From assembly GCF_004210375.1 (NCBI RefSeq), contig NW_027467782.1, forward strand, positions 38,677,771 through 38,741,770: 64,000 nucleotides of DNA. The letters are read 5' to 3'. The position numbers and the translations under genes are program-made. Of the stretch, positions 35,701 to 50,700 are shown piece by piece; position 1 is the first letter of the stretch, and every line of letters begins with the position of its first letter. This stretch comes from Tachypleus tridentatus. Its lineage: Eukaryota; Arthropoda; Merostomata; Xiphosura; Limulidae. The notes beneath the pieces were generated by a model. That model saw only the letters and a list, made by a program, of their open reading frames with translations, was not told the origin of the DNA and ran no database searches.

Positions 35701-38700
35701 AAGAAAAAATGAAAATTGTTAATCATTTTATTTTTATGTATATTTATAAAAGTAACTAAAGTGTAAAAATAAGTATCCTTTAGTTTAGTTTAGGCAAAAT
35801 AAGTAATAATAATATTTTTTCATGAGCAAGCAACTCACGAGTAAATTTAATTTATTAATGTAACGTGAGCTGCATGTTTCCCAGGTGATTAACATCTTAT
35901 AATGGTGGGATAATGGTTTAGTTATAAGTATATTTATTCTGCTATGAGCTTAAAACTTCTTGGGATTAAAGAATGTAGGTTTATGTTACAATTTGAAGTC
36001 ATTCTGGAAAGAAAAGATGGGTGCTTTTTTGGTTGTTTTTTTCTGGTGCTTACGAGATAGCTAATATTGACTGATTCCATTTTGAGATAGGATAAAGAAA
36101 ATAACATGAACTATAAACTGTAAACATATGGAACCAGTGTGAGTTTAAAGGGCAGAGAGATGACCTGCAGCACCAAACCCTTGTGCACAAAACATAGATA
36201 GTAGCAGGATGACTTCACCATGGAAATGTGTAGATAGGCATTAGCAACATTAAACATGGTCAACAACATTCCCAACAAAAAAACACCAATATAGAATGAG
36301 GAATGACTCCACCGTGAACTGTGGAAGATTTAGGAATTGATTTAAATGAAAAGACTGATGACAATATGGGCACAACAAATATACAGAAATAAACCTTAGT
36401 AAGAACTGAAACAACTCTCTCAATCACTCCAATGACCAACACATCTCTGATAACCATGGATGGAATGAAGTTAAAACATTTGAGGACTTGCAGGAAGTGA
36501 AATACTATAAGATGATGAAAAAATGGTAGTGGATATGAGAAATGAATGATCAATTCTGATGCAAGGGCCTGTAGTACCCATGGATCTGTGGTAAAGGTTT
36601 TCTACATGTACAAAAATTAATGTAGATGAGTCCCCACAGGACACAAAGGAATACAGTAGTCATTTACACTGCTGGCAATACTCCAATCAATTGAACATGG
36701 AACCCTGTAGATAAGGGCATAAAATATTGTAAGTAATGATGAAACAAGGGGTTGTTGTTAGGGTCAGGACAACATTGGAACTAGACCTCCTGTAAGAGCT
36801 GAGGAAAGTCAAGCAACCAACAACTAAGACGAATGCAGATGGGTGACATAAGCCCTTGAATATGAAGGGTCTGGAATGCCTGCAAAAATCAAGAGTTTGA
36901 GAAAAAGGACTCATATAACACATGGAGGTTGTCAGTAAGTAGACAAATGCCCTCTAATATGTTTCAATGAAATACCAGCCAAGAAATTCAGGAAAGTGTT
37001 GAAGTCGACAACTGAAATGAGGAGAAAAAAAAGTGTCCATACAGTAAATATTACAGTGTTAGTTAAGGTCAAACAAATCCTACAAAACTGTGATATATTC
37101 AGATTAAGCATAAACTTCTTTATGGAACTTCACATTTTCAGGAGCTGATCTATTCTCTGAGAGTCTAAACGTGTATCTACCTCATGATAATGAGTTAAAC
37201 ATGCTGTTCTGACAAACATGGCAGACAAGACATAGCTGTCCCTTTACAAAACTGAGCAATAAACATCTCTTATATGAGCCTCAGTATCAGGGAATGGAGG
37301 GAGGACTAAGTACTCACCAAACTGAGCAGTAAACATCTCTATATGAGCCTCAGTATTAGGGAATGGAGGGAGGACTAAGTACTCACCTTCAGACCTTTCC
37401 ACCCCCAAGGAAAACCCACCAAGTAATGACAAAAAACATGACACACTGAATGAACTAAGTAAAGAAAAGAAGTTGGTAAAAGGTGATCAAAATTAGCCTC
37501 ATTAGAAGCAAACAGATGAAAGGAAGGCACAAGAAAAAGCAAATCTAAATTCTCTCCAGAATGTCCAGGATCACCTAAAAGTTCAGCATCACAGTCCCCT
37601 GGAGACCACCACATCAAACCTATGTTTCCACCTTACTACAGATAAGGTCATGGACAGCCTCAACTAAGAGCGACTCCTTTCCCAATTTGGGAGCAATGTT
37701 ATATATCAGAGGTGAGATAGGAGAGGCCTAATTTGTTTCCATGCTGGATACATTAATTCATGAATTCAAGCTGTAAACGTACATACCAAACAATTTTTTT
37801 TTTTACTTCACGAAAGTCAAATATATAACCTGAAAAAATGCATAAAATATCTTCAACAACTGTACTACATGCACCTGTTACAAAATGCTTATATACAGTT
37901 TTAAAACAGAGATCACATTGATGTAGGTGAAAAGTGTGATGAGACAGATTTAAAGGTGAAATAAAACACTGGAGCAAGGGAGAAAAAAATCAGACCTATA
38001 CTTAGATGGACAAAGGAAAAGAAACCATAGCAGCTGAATAATAACTGTAAGGTAAGAAGATATAAATATATTTTGGAAATTTTATTTTTGATGTAATGCA
38101 ACTCACATTTGAACTAATTGTTTCTTTTTTAAGAGGTATAAGATACTAATACTGCACTGATGTGGTTCTAATTTGAGATAACAATCATATGCATAAATAA
38201 AATTTATTTATTTACTATTAGTTCAAAAAATGCAAGTTGACAGAAAACTGTTATAACTAAACACTAAAATTTGCCAGTAAAGTGCCAAAATAAATAGACT
38301 GCTGTAACATTTTTGTTAATTACAAATTCATCATTATAATCTTCACAAAAACTCAGATTCAAAGTAAATATTACAGTTTAGAAATACCAAATGTTATGGT
38401 GTTTGATGAGAAAACATTTTTTACTGCCTCAAATATAAAAATTTTTCACTTCCAAGGTTAAATTCTTAATGCTTTTAAGTTCCAGAATCTTGTACTTCCA
38501 AATGTATACATTTAGAACATACAATGTTCATAATTTAACAGTTTCAAAGTTTAAAAAAAGTGACATTTATAAATTAATAATTTTCAAATTTACTACATTA
38601 TAACATAATAGTTCAAAAATTTTAAATCACAGCAAAATCCTGGAGCTTCCAATTTCACAATTTTGGCATTTCAAAAATATTAAAAAGAGGTACTTTAAAT

Positions 38701-41700
38701 AATTTCATCAAAAGTTTTACAAACTAAGAACAGTATCTGCTTTAATAATTACAAAAAATATTACCACTGAGATTTATATTTACTTTATTCCAGTTGCACT
38801 TAGACTTTTCCACAAATGTCTCAGGTATGTTTAATACTGAAGCTTCTAGCAGACAACTATAAGCCCTCTGTTGATGACCACTTCTAAAAAACACAGGTTG
38901 AAAATACTATTCTGAAAATTAATGGACATGATTCATTGTACAGTTAATGGGTTCTAATCATAATGTATGCAATATAATAGTGCAATTAATTATTACATAA
39001 TTAATATAATTATGCAATTAATTATTACACAGATACTTCTTAGTTTTTAATAACAGTTAAATCTAATGATATAATTTAATTACAACTCATTCTTAAATAA
39101 ATTCTTCACTTAGTGTATGGTACTAATTCTACAGTTATCAGATGAATTACTATCAAATATAATATTTATGCTAATGATTCAAATCTAGTACCAGTTCTGG
39201 ACTTTAGCAGTGAACTTGAATACAAGCTATTAATATGCACAAGATTAGTTGATGAACACATGAAAGCTTCAAGCATGTCAAGAACTTGAAGTGGCTATAA
39301 AAATACACGAGTTAAAACAAAGAGCATTTATTATCATAAAAAAAACAAACCTAGATACAGCACTTACAGATTCCTGTGCTAACAAACTTCCAAAACAAGC
39401 ACTGAGAAACTAATGTCCCCATAAATTAAATCAATTATAGAAAGCATGGTGTCCTGAGACTCGTTGTTGAATGTTTATGCAAAGCTACACAAGAGCCATC
39501 TGCACTAGCCTTCTCTAATTTTGAGTGATGAATTATATAGAAAGCAATTAGTCAATACCATCCACCACTAACCTTTGTCAGACTGAATAGTGGGACAGAC
39601 TGTCACAATATATAATGTTCCCACAGCTGAGAGGGCAAACATGTTCAGTAATGAGGTTCAATCCTGTAATCTGTAGATTACGAGCTGAAAAGCCTAATTA
39701 TCAAGTTTCAGATGTAATTTCTACATGACAGTTGCATGAAAGAGCCTTCTGTAATGGAGACTGTGCTGTCAGAATATTGTCAAGATGTACAATCGTAAGA
39801 CAGAACACAACTATGTGGCAACATGAGCTGCAGCACTCCAACAAAATCATTGACTCATTCTCTGTGTTTGAATATTTTTAATAGGGGTATACAAGTTTAG
39901 ATTGATTGATATCCTAGGTAGATTATGTATGATATCAGTAGTAACCAGATGTATACATTTATTTGTATTACCTTTTGTTATATGGGGTTCAAGTCCTATT
40001 ATTTTAGCATTACTCTAAGAAGAAAACTATATGTCAGAGATTTCTCTAAAAACACATATACAGGATATGTACACAATATTAAGTCAGAAAAGCATTTAGA
40101 AGCCAAAAACAACTGTAATTAATTTGCATCAAATCACCTAACAGAGAGAGATCATATACAGCATCTTCTGTGGATTCCAATATGCTGTAGAAACATCAAG
40201 ACTAAAAAACACTAGAATTCAGAAATATAAGAGATACACAGTAACTGGTAAAAGTAATCTATTATAAAAGCCCACCATGCCACAGAATAATTCCACCTTA
40301 AAGTTCAGAAAACTGCTAGTGGGGTAATTGTCAAATTATCAATACAATATCATTTTCATATTCAAACCCAGTTCTGCACAAGAACCATATCAATCCACAC
40401 ACACAAAATGTTATCCTCATCACCTCTTATGCCAGACTTACAGTCCCCTGAAACATGTATGTTGTATTTATTCACTTATGTACAGAAAATGTGAGATAGA
40501 AGAACATAATCAAATATCTATCAGATCAACTGAAACAAGCTTTAGTTTCATTACATCCATCAGTAGGCCTCCATATTTCTGTAAAGTTTGAGGTCTGTAC
40601 CCTCACGATTTTGGACATTTTGCTACTCTGGTATCAAGCTAATCCCTAAAAATTAAGCTACTTCATAAATAATCTATTCTAGACAAAGTTCAATGGTTCT
40701 TACAATATTCTGAGTAATGGCACACATTTAAATCTCCATTATCATACTGTTGACAAAAAGAGAAATAAAAGCAATGCCAGATGGTAAACAAAATTATTTT
40801 TGAAACAGTATGATTTGGTTTGTAATGTCCTCTTTTGTTTGATCATTCCTGTATAAAACTTATGGACCTTATCTATGAAGATAGAATCATTTTAAATATG
40901 AAGTTTTCTTTCAAACTTATAACTGGGTTACAAATAATACATGTCTTTTAACTTGACATAATTTTAGGCTAAAGTGACAATGCATAATTAAAATATATAT
41001 GTAAAAACGGCTGGTATGGGCAGAGAAAAACTCTATGTAGCAGGTTTTTCTCACCATCATGGATCATAAATTATTTCTTTAACATTTTACTATGTGACAC
41101 TAACAACAGAATCAAAAAGTCAGATTTTGATGAGAAATACTCCCCCAACTTAACTCAGTAAACTGGATTACGAATTTGTTTTTTCAAAACTGCATTTAGT
41201 TTAAATTTTCATCAGAAGCTTACAACCAAGGTGTGCTACTTGTATAAATTGTGAGACTAATATATAACTTTACTGTGATTATAAATTAAAATATTTTAAT
41301 AAACATTAATGATTCTGTTAATGTGAACAAAGTGTTAAAAGAAAATGATACCCCATAAACACATTATATAATATTCTCTCTGTGAGAATGTACATAAAAG
41401 CTCAATAATGTCTTACAAAGAATTAGAAATGAGTAATAACTTCTACATGCATGCACTGACAGGTTTAGGAACTTATCAATGTGATATCTTCAGTATTAGT
41501 GGCGCAGGAAGGAGAGAAATAGGTGGAGTGCTTGACTAGACACGCAAAATGTACAATGAGGAATTTAAAGTATAAGAAGCTGCTAAAAGTGTTTCCCCCC
41601 TGCTGTCAAAGTCAGCTAAGTCTGTAAAGATTTAGGGCATGTCCTCACCAGAAAATTGATATAATAATTTACAGTTGCTATGCATGTAAAATATGTAAAA

Positions 41701-44700
41701 GTGGGGATGTTACAACACCTCCAGGTCTGATGCCTCTGAAATACTCCATACACATTTCAGAGAAATGTATGTTACTATATGATATTAATGAAAGAATAGA
41801 TCAGATTAATAATTGACTGAAAAGTTAAAGGAACAGTACAGATGAGGTGATTACAAGAATTTATTTGCAGTGTAATAAAACCTACTTTCTGGCAAGTTTT
41901 GCACTTTGTAACCAGCAAGTTACGATTTCGTAATCAATCTTTTTGGTCTGCTCAGGAATGTGGTTCTTGGCTATTGTAAGGAGAACCCGGTACAGATTAA
42001 GAAGAGGTTCCTGATAATGAAGTGAGAAGTGTAAAACAAAGAAGTAAAAAAAAAAAACACTCATGAATACAAAATATTATTTCTAATTCAAGATCTCCTC
42101 TACTAGGTACTGTTTAAAGGGAAGTTAACTACAATTAACAAACATTTATAATCATAAAATATAATTCATCTAAATTTTAGCCTTTAAAATAAAGAATTAA
42201 GTAAAAATAGACAAATATTATATGAAAACCAATGAAACAGTTGTTATAATTAAAATGGTATATCTTTAAGTTTGGGTCATGGTATTTCAGTAAATTTCAT
42301 TTCTATATTACTTTTAATTATTTCTAGAGAGACAAACAGAACTATAAGTGCCTGTTCAAGGTTAGATTAATAAAATTTTAATCTTTGTTTTAATGTAGAC
42401 TTTGATTATTAGTATACTAATTATTTTAAAACGTTTGTGTATATGATCATTAAATGATTCTTTATTATTTATATTGTATAATCTGCTTTAAACAATTTAT
42501 GTTTTTAAACTCAGAAATGTGTTCTCGTACCTAAAAAATGTACAATATCAAAGATATAAATGTTGAAGTTCTTATCATTAGAGTAGTTGCTCCCGATATA
42601 TAATGAGACACTTTTTTTTAAAAACAAGAATGATAAGTGCTTTCTATTTTTCTCTTCACATCTCATTTGGTATCTTTAAAGCTTTAAAGAAATAATCAGT
42701 AATGTATACAAACTATAAGTTAAATTATCAATATCATTAGATAAAAAAATCATTCCTAGCTTTTGAGACTGCAGTTTTATATATTCTATTTGCAATAAAA
42801 GTAAAACCTGAAACACATACTTGAACCAATTTTCTTCTTCCTCTCCACTCTTCTAAGAGTGGAGTTCAATCTACTGACTGAGGAGTAGCTTCCTTGAAAT
42901 GAAGGGCAGAGACCTGTAAAAACTTAGACTGCTTTCTCCATATCTGTCAACATGTGTAGTCTGGAAGAAAAACAAACACATACTCCCTAAAATCTTAACA
43001 AACTACATTTCAGTGTCTGACGAATACAGAAAAACTAGTATATATATATATAAAAAAAGTAAACAAAAGAAAAACACAACTGAGATAGAGAATCATGTTA
43101 AATATCTTTCTAAACCATTTAAACATTTTTTAGCATGAAAAGAAAACACAGCTGAAAGCAGCATAATAAAAAAACATACTTCTAATTCACTGTTACTAAG
43201 ATAAAAGAATAATATCTGATGATATGATGATACCCCCAAATATAATGTAACATTTCCATGCAACTAGACATGGAAACAATTACATGGATGGCTGGTTGAT
43301 TTGGTGTTCTAGCAACCAGGCTATGTGCACCAAACATCTGGTTAAAAGTTAAAAGTAAAGTAAAATTATTAAAATTCATTAAAGGAAATTAAAATAAAAC
43401 AAAACAAAGTTACATTTTGAATTAAAAACACAAATAGCATTAAATCCAACTTTTACATCTAGTCTACAGCAGTAAGAAAAAAAACTACAGTAATACAAGT
43501 TGTGAAGGACTTTTACAGCATAATTATAATTATCATAACTTGCCAGAATGACCAACAGGTAGTTAAAAAGTAGCATCAGTCACCTGAAGTTGGTCTTTCC
43601 ATTCCTGGTTTCAAGTTATTGGATGTTATGGCCATTTTCTAATTTTAGATCGAACTAGATGTACTTTGATTCTTAAAAGTGAATCACATCAAAAAATGTC
43701 AAATATATAAAGTAAAAAAAAAAAACAAACTTAAATAGCATTAAAAGATTAATAGACTTTAAACAACTAAAAACATTTCAAAGGTGGACAATGTCACCAT
43801 TGCCAATAACAATGTCTAACAAATAAACCTTGGGACAAAACATGTTTAAAATGGTGCCATAATTAAGTCGTAATGACACCGAAACAGTAAAATGTGGCTT
43901 AATGTAACAGACAATACATTGGTTCATCAGTCCCAGATAAAAGAAAACGATGAATTAAAAAACTGTGACCAATGTGTAGTCTAGTTAGGACATTTTCCTC
44001 TTTCCATTTTTGGTCCTTAAGAAAGCAAGATAGCCAAAGTCCAATAGCACGTTTTATTTAGAAAAGCTTGTTTTCACGTTGCTCACCCAAGTCGACTGCT
44101 AACTGGCATGAAGCTGAGCCTTGAATACAGGACCATAGTCCACGTATGGAACAGAAACAGCAGTGATAGAGCCAGAGCAGACAGATTTATCTGCAGTGTC
44201 ACCAAGCTCGTTCCTGCAAATACCAATGTGGCCCAGTATCTAGAAACACTGGACAGAAGTAGATGTTAAAGAGAAATGGGCCAGTCGATTTTGAATATCA
44301 GTAAGAACTAAGATGAAACAATTCAAGGACCAGTAGAGAACTAAGCGAGTCAGTATAAATAGTACAATTTGAGTACTGCTTAGCTTCTGTGTGATACAGG
44401 ACAAGAGAAATGACATACAGTTCAGCAGTGAACACAGAAACTGTAGAGAGGATTCTGTGCACAACCACCAAACCATGGCTGAGCCCACAGAGTCACCTGA
44501 TTTTGAACCATCTGGAATGGAAGGGTGGTTTGAAAGATGTTCTGCAAATAACATACAGTATTTCCAATCAGGAGTGTCTGCTTTTCTCAGATGACTTAAA
44601 GAAAGGTTACATCTTGGGACTGTAATAAGCCATGGTAGGATGAGCTGACCAGTGGATACAGCAAATGTTATCCAAGGATAGACCCAATTCATCCAACTGT

Positions 44701-47700
44701 ACTTGGATACAAAGGCCAAAAGGAGCAATGGCTGACTGTCTGTTTTACAAAAGCATGGCCCACTGAGGAAGGAAAACATAATCCCAGGTGGAATGTTATG
44801 GTAAGGACTGAAGTTTTGAAGAATACAGTAAAGACAGTTGCAAACGGCAGAGGTGCAAAGAAGGTTCATGAGATTCTACGTATAAGCTATGAACAGGGGA
44901 AGTGCTGAAAGCCCTGGTGCAGAGCTGAAGTCCCTGATGATGATCTTGAAGGCCAAGGTGCTGGCAGAGCCATAGACCAGTGATCCATACTCCAGTTTTG
45001 AACAAGTAATAGCCTGATATATCTTTAGCAAAGAACATTGATCCACTTCCCAAGATGTGAAAGAGTGGACATGGAGGATGTTCAGTGCTCTTGTACATTT
45101 GACCTGTAGCTGTTTGATGTGTGGTATGAAGCTTAGCTTACAGTCAAAGATAAGCCCAAAGAACTTTGTTTCAGGGACCACAGTAAGCACAACTTCACCA
45201 ATATTGAGTTCAGGATCAGGGTGAATACCCCATTGGTGGCAAAAGTGCATACAAACAGTTTTAGAGAGAGAGAATTAAAACTGTTTGCAGTGATTCACTT
45301 CAGAAAACAATTGAGGGCAGTTTGTAGCTGTCGCTCAATATACTGCATGTTTGATGATTGACATGAAATGTGAAAGTCATTGACAAAGAGACCGTATGCA
45401 ACAGTAAGAGGGAGTAGTTCAGTGATGGCATTAATCTTTATACTGAAAAATGTGTCACTCAAAACACAGCCCTGAAGAACTCCAAGTTCCTGTAGATAAA
45501 AACTGGAATGTGTTGAACCCACATGAACTTGGAATCACCTGTCCATTAAAAATTTTTTAATAAACATGGGTAAATGGCTAAGTAACCCATATATATGGAG
45601 GTCTAGCGAAATGCCATACCTCCATGTTGTGTCACAAGCCTTCTCAATATCAAAGAATATTGATACAAGATTTTGTCATTTGAGAAAAGCTTCTCTGATT
45701 AATGTTTCAGGTCGAATCAAGTGGTCCATGGTGGAGCACTGTCGTTAGAACACACACTGGGTGGGCGAAAGGAGGTTATTGTCTTCAAGGAACCAAACAA
45801 GACGAGCTTTAACTATCCTCTCTAAGGTGTTACAGAGACATTTCATCAAAGCAATTGGATGGTAGTTTGAAGGAATCTTCGGATCCTTCCCAGGCTTAGA
45901 GAAAGATAGGAATATAGCTCAGTGCCAGGCATCAGGAAAACATTCTCCTGCCACATCTGGTTGAAAACAATCAGAAAAACAGCAAGAGAAGCAGGAGAGA
46001 GATAGCACAGCATTTCATAGAGCACATCATCAGGTCCAACCGAATGTACTGACAGACTGATGAAGAGCCAGTGTAAGGGGACGATTATAGTCACAGAGAC
46101 AATCAGCTCAAAGGAAAGAAGTAATCACTCTGCCCAACTGGTGATATGTTGATTGTGAACTTAATCCAAGAGTCCTTCTGGCTTTGACATATTACCCACC
46201 AAGCATGTGCATGGCCCTGTTGGAAAGCGATGCGATTCGAGAATGTGGGATACCTATGAAAAGTATCCCACGTCCATTTTTGAGTCTTCTGTGCCATGTG
46301 GCAGGCAAGATTCCACCACAGATGATGATATTGTGGAAAACATGTCAAGGCTTTAGGAATACTTTGAGCAGCTTTCTGTACAATACAGTCAGTTATTGCT
46401 GTCACACAGTCGTCTATTGATGGCATACAGATGATGGCAGGATCAAGTTCTGTAAGAACAGTGAAAGAGAGCAAGTTTGCTTGATCCTTTTTCCATTGGT
46501 GCACATGGGTTGGGTGGCATTGACCACAGCCAGTCTCTCTCAAAATTGTAGAAAAATTATCACTGCTGCATGGGTTATTGTCAACCCTCCACGAAAAGTG
46601 GGAGAATAGTGAAGGGGAGTAAATGGAGAGATCAAAAGCAGTAAAGAACTGACTAGATGCATGAAAATAAGTATAAGAACCACTATTGAAGAGAGAAAAG
46701 TTGTGATCTGAGAGCATACACTCTATGGAGTGACCCTCCCATCAATATCAGCACTTCCTCAGAGGGGACGATTTCCATTAAAGCCCCCAGCATTAAAAAA
46801 TGGAGATGGCAACTGTTTAATGAGAGCATCAAGGTCTGATTGATCATAGGTCTCTCTAGTCAACAGGTAGAGAGAACAAACAGTGATGGTACGACACAAA
46901 GAAACACAAATGGCTACAGCCTCCAAGGGTGTGTTGAGTAACAAAGACAGGGTAAGCACATGCTGATCAACCAACAGTGCTACCCCTCCATGCACTTGTC
47001 CATCACACAGCCTGTCATTTCTGTACAAAGAAAACTGCTGAAAGGTGATTGTATCAGCAAGTTTCAGAAAGATTTCCTGTAAGGAAAGACATACAGGATG
47101 GTAGAAAGAAATAAGTGTTTTGATGTCACCCAGATTAGAATGTAAACTTCAACAGTTCCATTGTATCAAGGTGGCTACTTTTATTTACGTGTAGGCAAAT
47201 TGGGTGCAGACCATGTTTTATTTCTTTATTGTCTTTATTCGAGGGAGGTTTACCAACCTCAATGGATCCTACCCTGGGTTGATTGGGCAAGTCTTTGTTG
47301 TTAGAAGAGGATTCCAGTGACTTAGGGTGCAAACAAATGATCATTTTGCACCTTGGGAAAGGAGAAGAAAGTGTAACCAAAACCAAAGGAAGCAGATATT
47401 GGGGTTTGCTGAAATTAATGTTAGAGACAAAGATGGGTGTTGACATTGATTCATTAACTTTTTTAACCATGGATGTCAGAAGACTTTCTGTTTGTTTTGA
47501 GAATGATTCTTTTGGAGGTACAGAGAGATCTGTCTGTACTCCCACTGTAGTAGTGGAATGAAGTGCATCAGCATAAGTCCAACATAAAGTGGTAGATAGC
47601 AATTTTCAAGCCTCAGGGCAAGTAATATTTTGAATCGTCTTTAAACACTGTACCTTTTATTCCTTCCAACCATTTAGGCAAGAATAAAAGTAAGATGGGT

Positions 47701-50700
47701 GAGAGCCATTGCAAGTGATGCAACAAGGGTCTGTTTCATACTCATAGACACCATAATCCTTGCCACTGCAACGAGCACATGTAAAGGAACCAAGACATGA
47801 TGTCTCCGAGTGATCAAATGGCTGACACTGGAACTATCCGAGAGGGTTTGGAATGTATGGCCGTACCTTGCAGTTAAAATAACCTGCCTTGTTGGTAGCA
47901 GGTGGATGCTGTGATGTAAATGTTAAAATGAGGACATTGATCGGCATCATAATTCCATCTTTGGGAGTGGAGATACACCTTACTGAAGAAACTCCTTGTG
48001 GTGGGAGAAACCAGTGGGAATCTCTGACTCAGGATGTTCTTCAACTCCTTTTATCAACAAAAACTTCTTGTTACGAATTCAAAGTTGAATGAGGCATAAC
48101 CTCAATAGGTATATTGCCTTGGAATGTAAAAGGAATTCACTGTGCTCGAGATGTGGATATTTCTACCAATATGTCACAAGAGCGAATCCTTCTGACCAAC
48201 TTTGGAGAGCCAGTGAGACCTTCTGGTCCCTTCTGAATGAAAAAGGGAGACATTTGCCCTAAAGGTTTGTCTGAAAGAAAATGTAGTATAATAAAAGAAG
48301 GTACAGAAGTTACAAATGTTAAAGATTGCTGCTCAGAATCTTCAAAATGTGATTGTTTACTCATAAACTGTTTTTCACTATTTTGGTTAACTTTTTATTT
48401 GGATGGTCCATAATAAAAAAGAATTTTTCGGTGTCCACTGTCCCCACCCACCATAAAGCCCTATGAGTGGATGCATTACAATGCCAAACAAGAACACTGC
48501 AGCAACACCAGGGTTTCATGAGCACTATACCCAAACACCAGCATCAGGTACAATGTCCACAACACCTGCTGAGAACATCCAACACTGGTACTTGGTTAAC
48601 CCTAGGCCAAGTAAACCAGCCAACTGACCCAAGGGGAGCAACCCAGGGATTGCCCATCTACAGAAATTCAAGGCCACAGTGGTATGTTAAGGTTGGACCC
48701 CTCAACCATCAGGATCTTCTCCTCCTCTTCATGGGTCACCATGCACAACACACATGTTGGTGGATCTTTAGATCCCAAAAGAGGTAAACTAAAAGAACAG
48801 AACCTCCCCTGGGAGGTCCCCTCACAAATCACAGGAATCCAGAATGAGGGGAACAACTACCTGAAGAAATCCACAATGGTAAATATTATTCATCATGTAA
48901 CTACACATGAAAACAATTACTTCAAGATATCCACAATGATATGTGCCTTTCTCCTTGTAATTAGACATTAAAACAATTACTTCAAAGATATCCACAATGA
49001 TGTGCCTTTCTCCTTGTAATTAGACATTAAAACAATTACTTCAAAGATATCCACAATGATATGTACCATTCTCCATGCAATCAAACACTAAAACAATAAC
49101 TTGAAAGATATCCACAATGATATGTGCCTTTCTCCTTGTAATTAGACATTAAAACAATTACTTCAAAGATATCCACAATGATATGTACCATTCTCCATGT
49201 AATTAGACATTAAAACAATTACTTCAAAGATATCCACAATGATATGTACCATTCTCCATGTAATTAGACATTAAAACAATTACTTCAAAGATATCCACAA
49301 TGATATGTACCATTCTCCATGTAATTAGACATTAAAACAATTACTTCAAAGATATCCACAATGATATGTACCATTCTCCATGTAATTAGACATTAAAACA
49401 ATTACTTCAAGATATCCACAATATGTACCATTCTCCATGTAATTAGACATTAAAACAATTACTTCAAAAATATCCAGTGATATCTTCCATTCTCCATGTA
49501 ATTATACATTAAAACAATTACTTCAAAGATGTAATTATATATGGTGAACCTGATGATGACCGAAAGAAGGTCGAAACGTTGTTTCTTCCATGTAAAATAT
49601 TTTTCAACCCAAAGGAGACGTTTTTTTTGCATAAAAATTACTTAAAGATATCCACAATGATATGTACCATTCTCTATGTAATTAGACACTAAAACAATTA
49701 CTTCAAAGATATCCACAATGATATGTACCATTCTCCATGTAATTAGACATTAAAACAATTACTTCAAAATATCCACAATAATATGTACCATTATCCATGT
49801 AATTAGACATTAAAACAATTACTTCAAAGATATCCACAATGATATGTACCATTCTCCATGTAATTAGACATTAAAACAATTACTTCAAAGATATCCACAA
49901 TGATATACCATTCTCCATGTAATTAGACATTAAAACAATTACTTCAAAGATATCCACAATGATATGTACCATTCTCCATGTAATTAGACATTAAAACAAT
50001 TACTTCAAAGATATCCACAATGATATGTACCATTATCCATGTAATTAGACATTAAAACAATTACTTCAAAGATATCCACAATGATATGTACCATTCTCCA
50101 TGTAATTAGACATTAAAACAATTACTTCAAAGATATCCACAATGATATGTACCATTCTCCATGTAATTAGACATTAAAACAATTACTTCAAAGATATCCA
50201 CAATGATATGTACCATTCTCCATGTAATTAGACATTAAAACAATTACTTCAAAGATATCCACAATGATATAAAACAATTACCATTCTCCATGTAATTATA
50301 CATTAAAACAATAACTTCAAAGATATGTACCATTCTCCATGTAATTAGACATTAAAACAATTACTTCAAAGATATCCACAATATGTACCATTCTCCATGT
50401 AATTAGACATTAAAACAATTACTTCAAAGATATCCACAATGATATGTACCATTCTCCATGTAATTAGACATTAAAACAATTACTTCAAAGATATCCAAAA
50501 TGATATACCATTCTCCATGTAATTAGACATTAAAACAATTACTTCAAAGATATCCACAATGATATGTACCATTATCCATGTAATTAGACATTAAAACAAT
50601 TACTTCAAAGATATCCACAATGATATGTGCCATTCTCCATGTAATTAGACATTAAAACAAATACTTCAAAGATATCCACAATGATATGTACCATTCTCCA

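Larger units (their letters stand above)
33450..37650. repeat. Unidentified less AT-rich block, right copy and continuation
   Basis: This is the same texture as 10015-11581, extended here to about 4.2 kb and interrupted by repeat R1 at 35684-36119. Minus-strand open frames of 60-114 codons (for example 35128-35472 and 36260-36553) have no recognisable domain. A tandem duplication of about 71 bp lies at 37245-37386. The duplication boundary at 35093 cuts through the block. Probably an old dispersed element of unknown class lying in the ATR intron between exons 5 and 6. Confidence 0.35.

Noticed and set aside
43182-43379. Minus-strand frame near ATR exon 3 considered as a further ATR exon
   Set aside because: It has no ATR similarity, and exons 2 and 3 join directly in phase; the sequence fits the LINE 3' UTR.
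44391-47561. Plus-strand open frames at 44391, 46184 and 47283
   Set aside because: Antisense shadows of the minus-strand jockey-like LINE.
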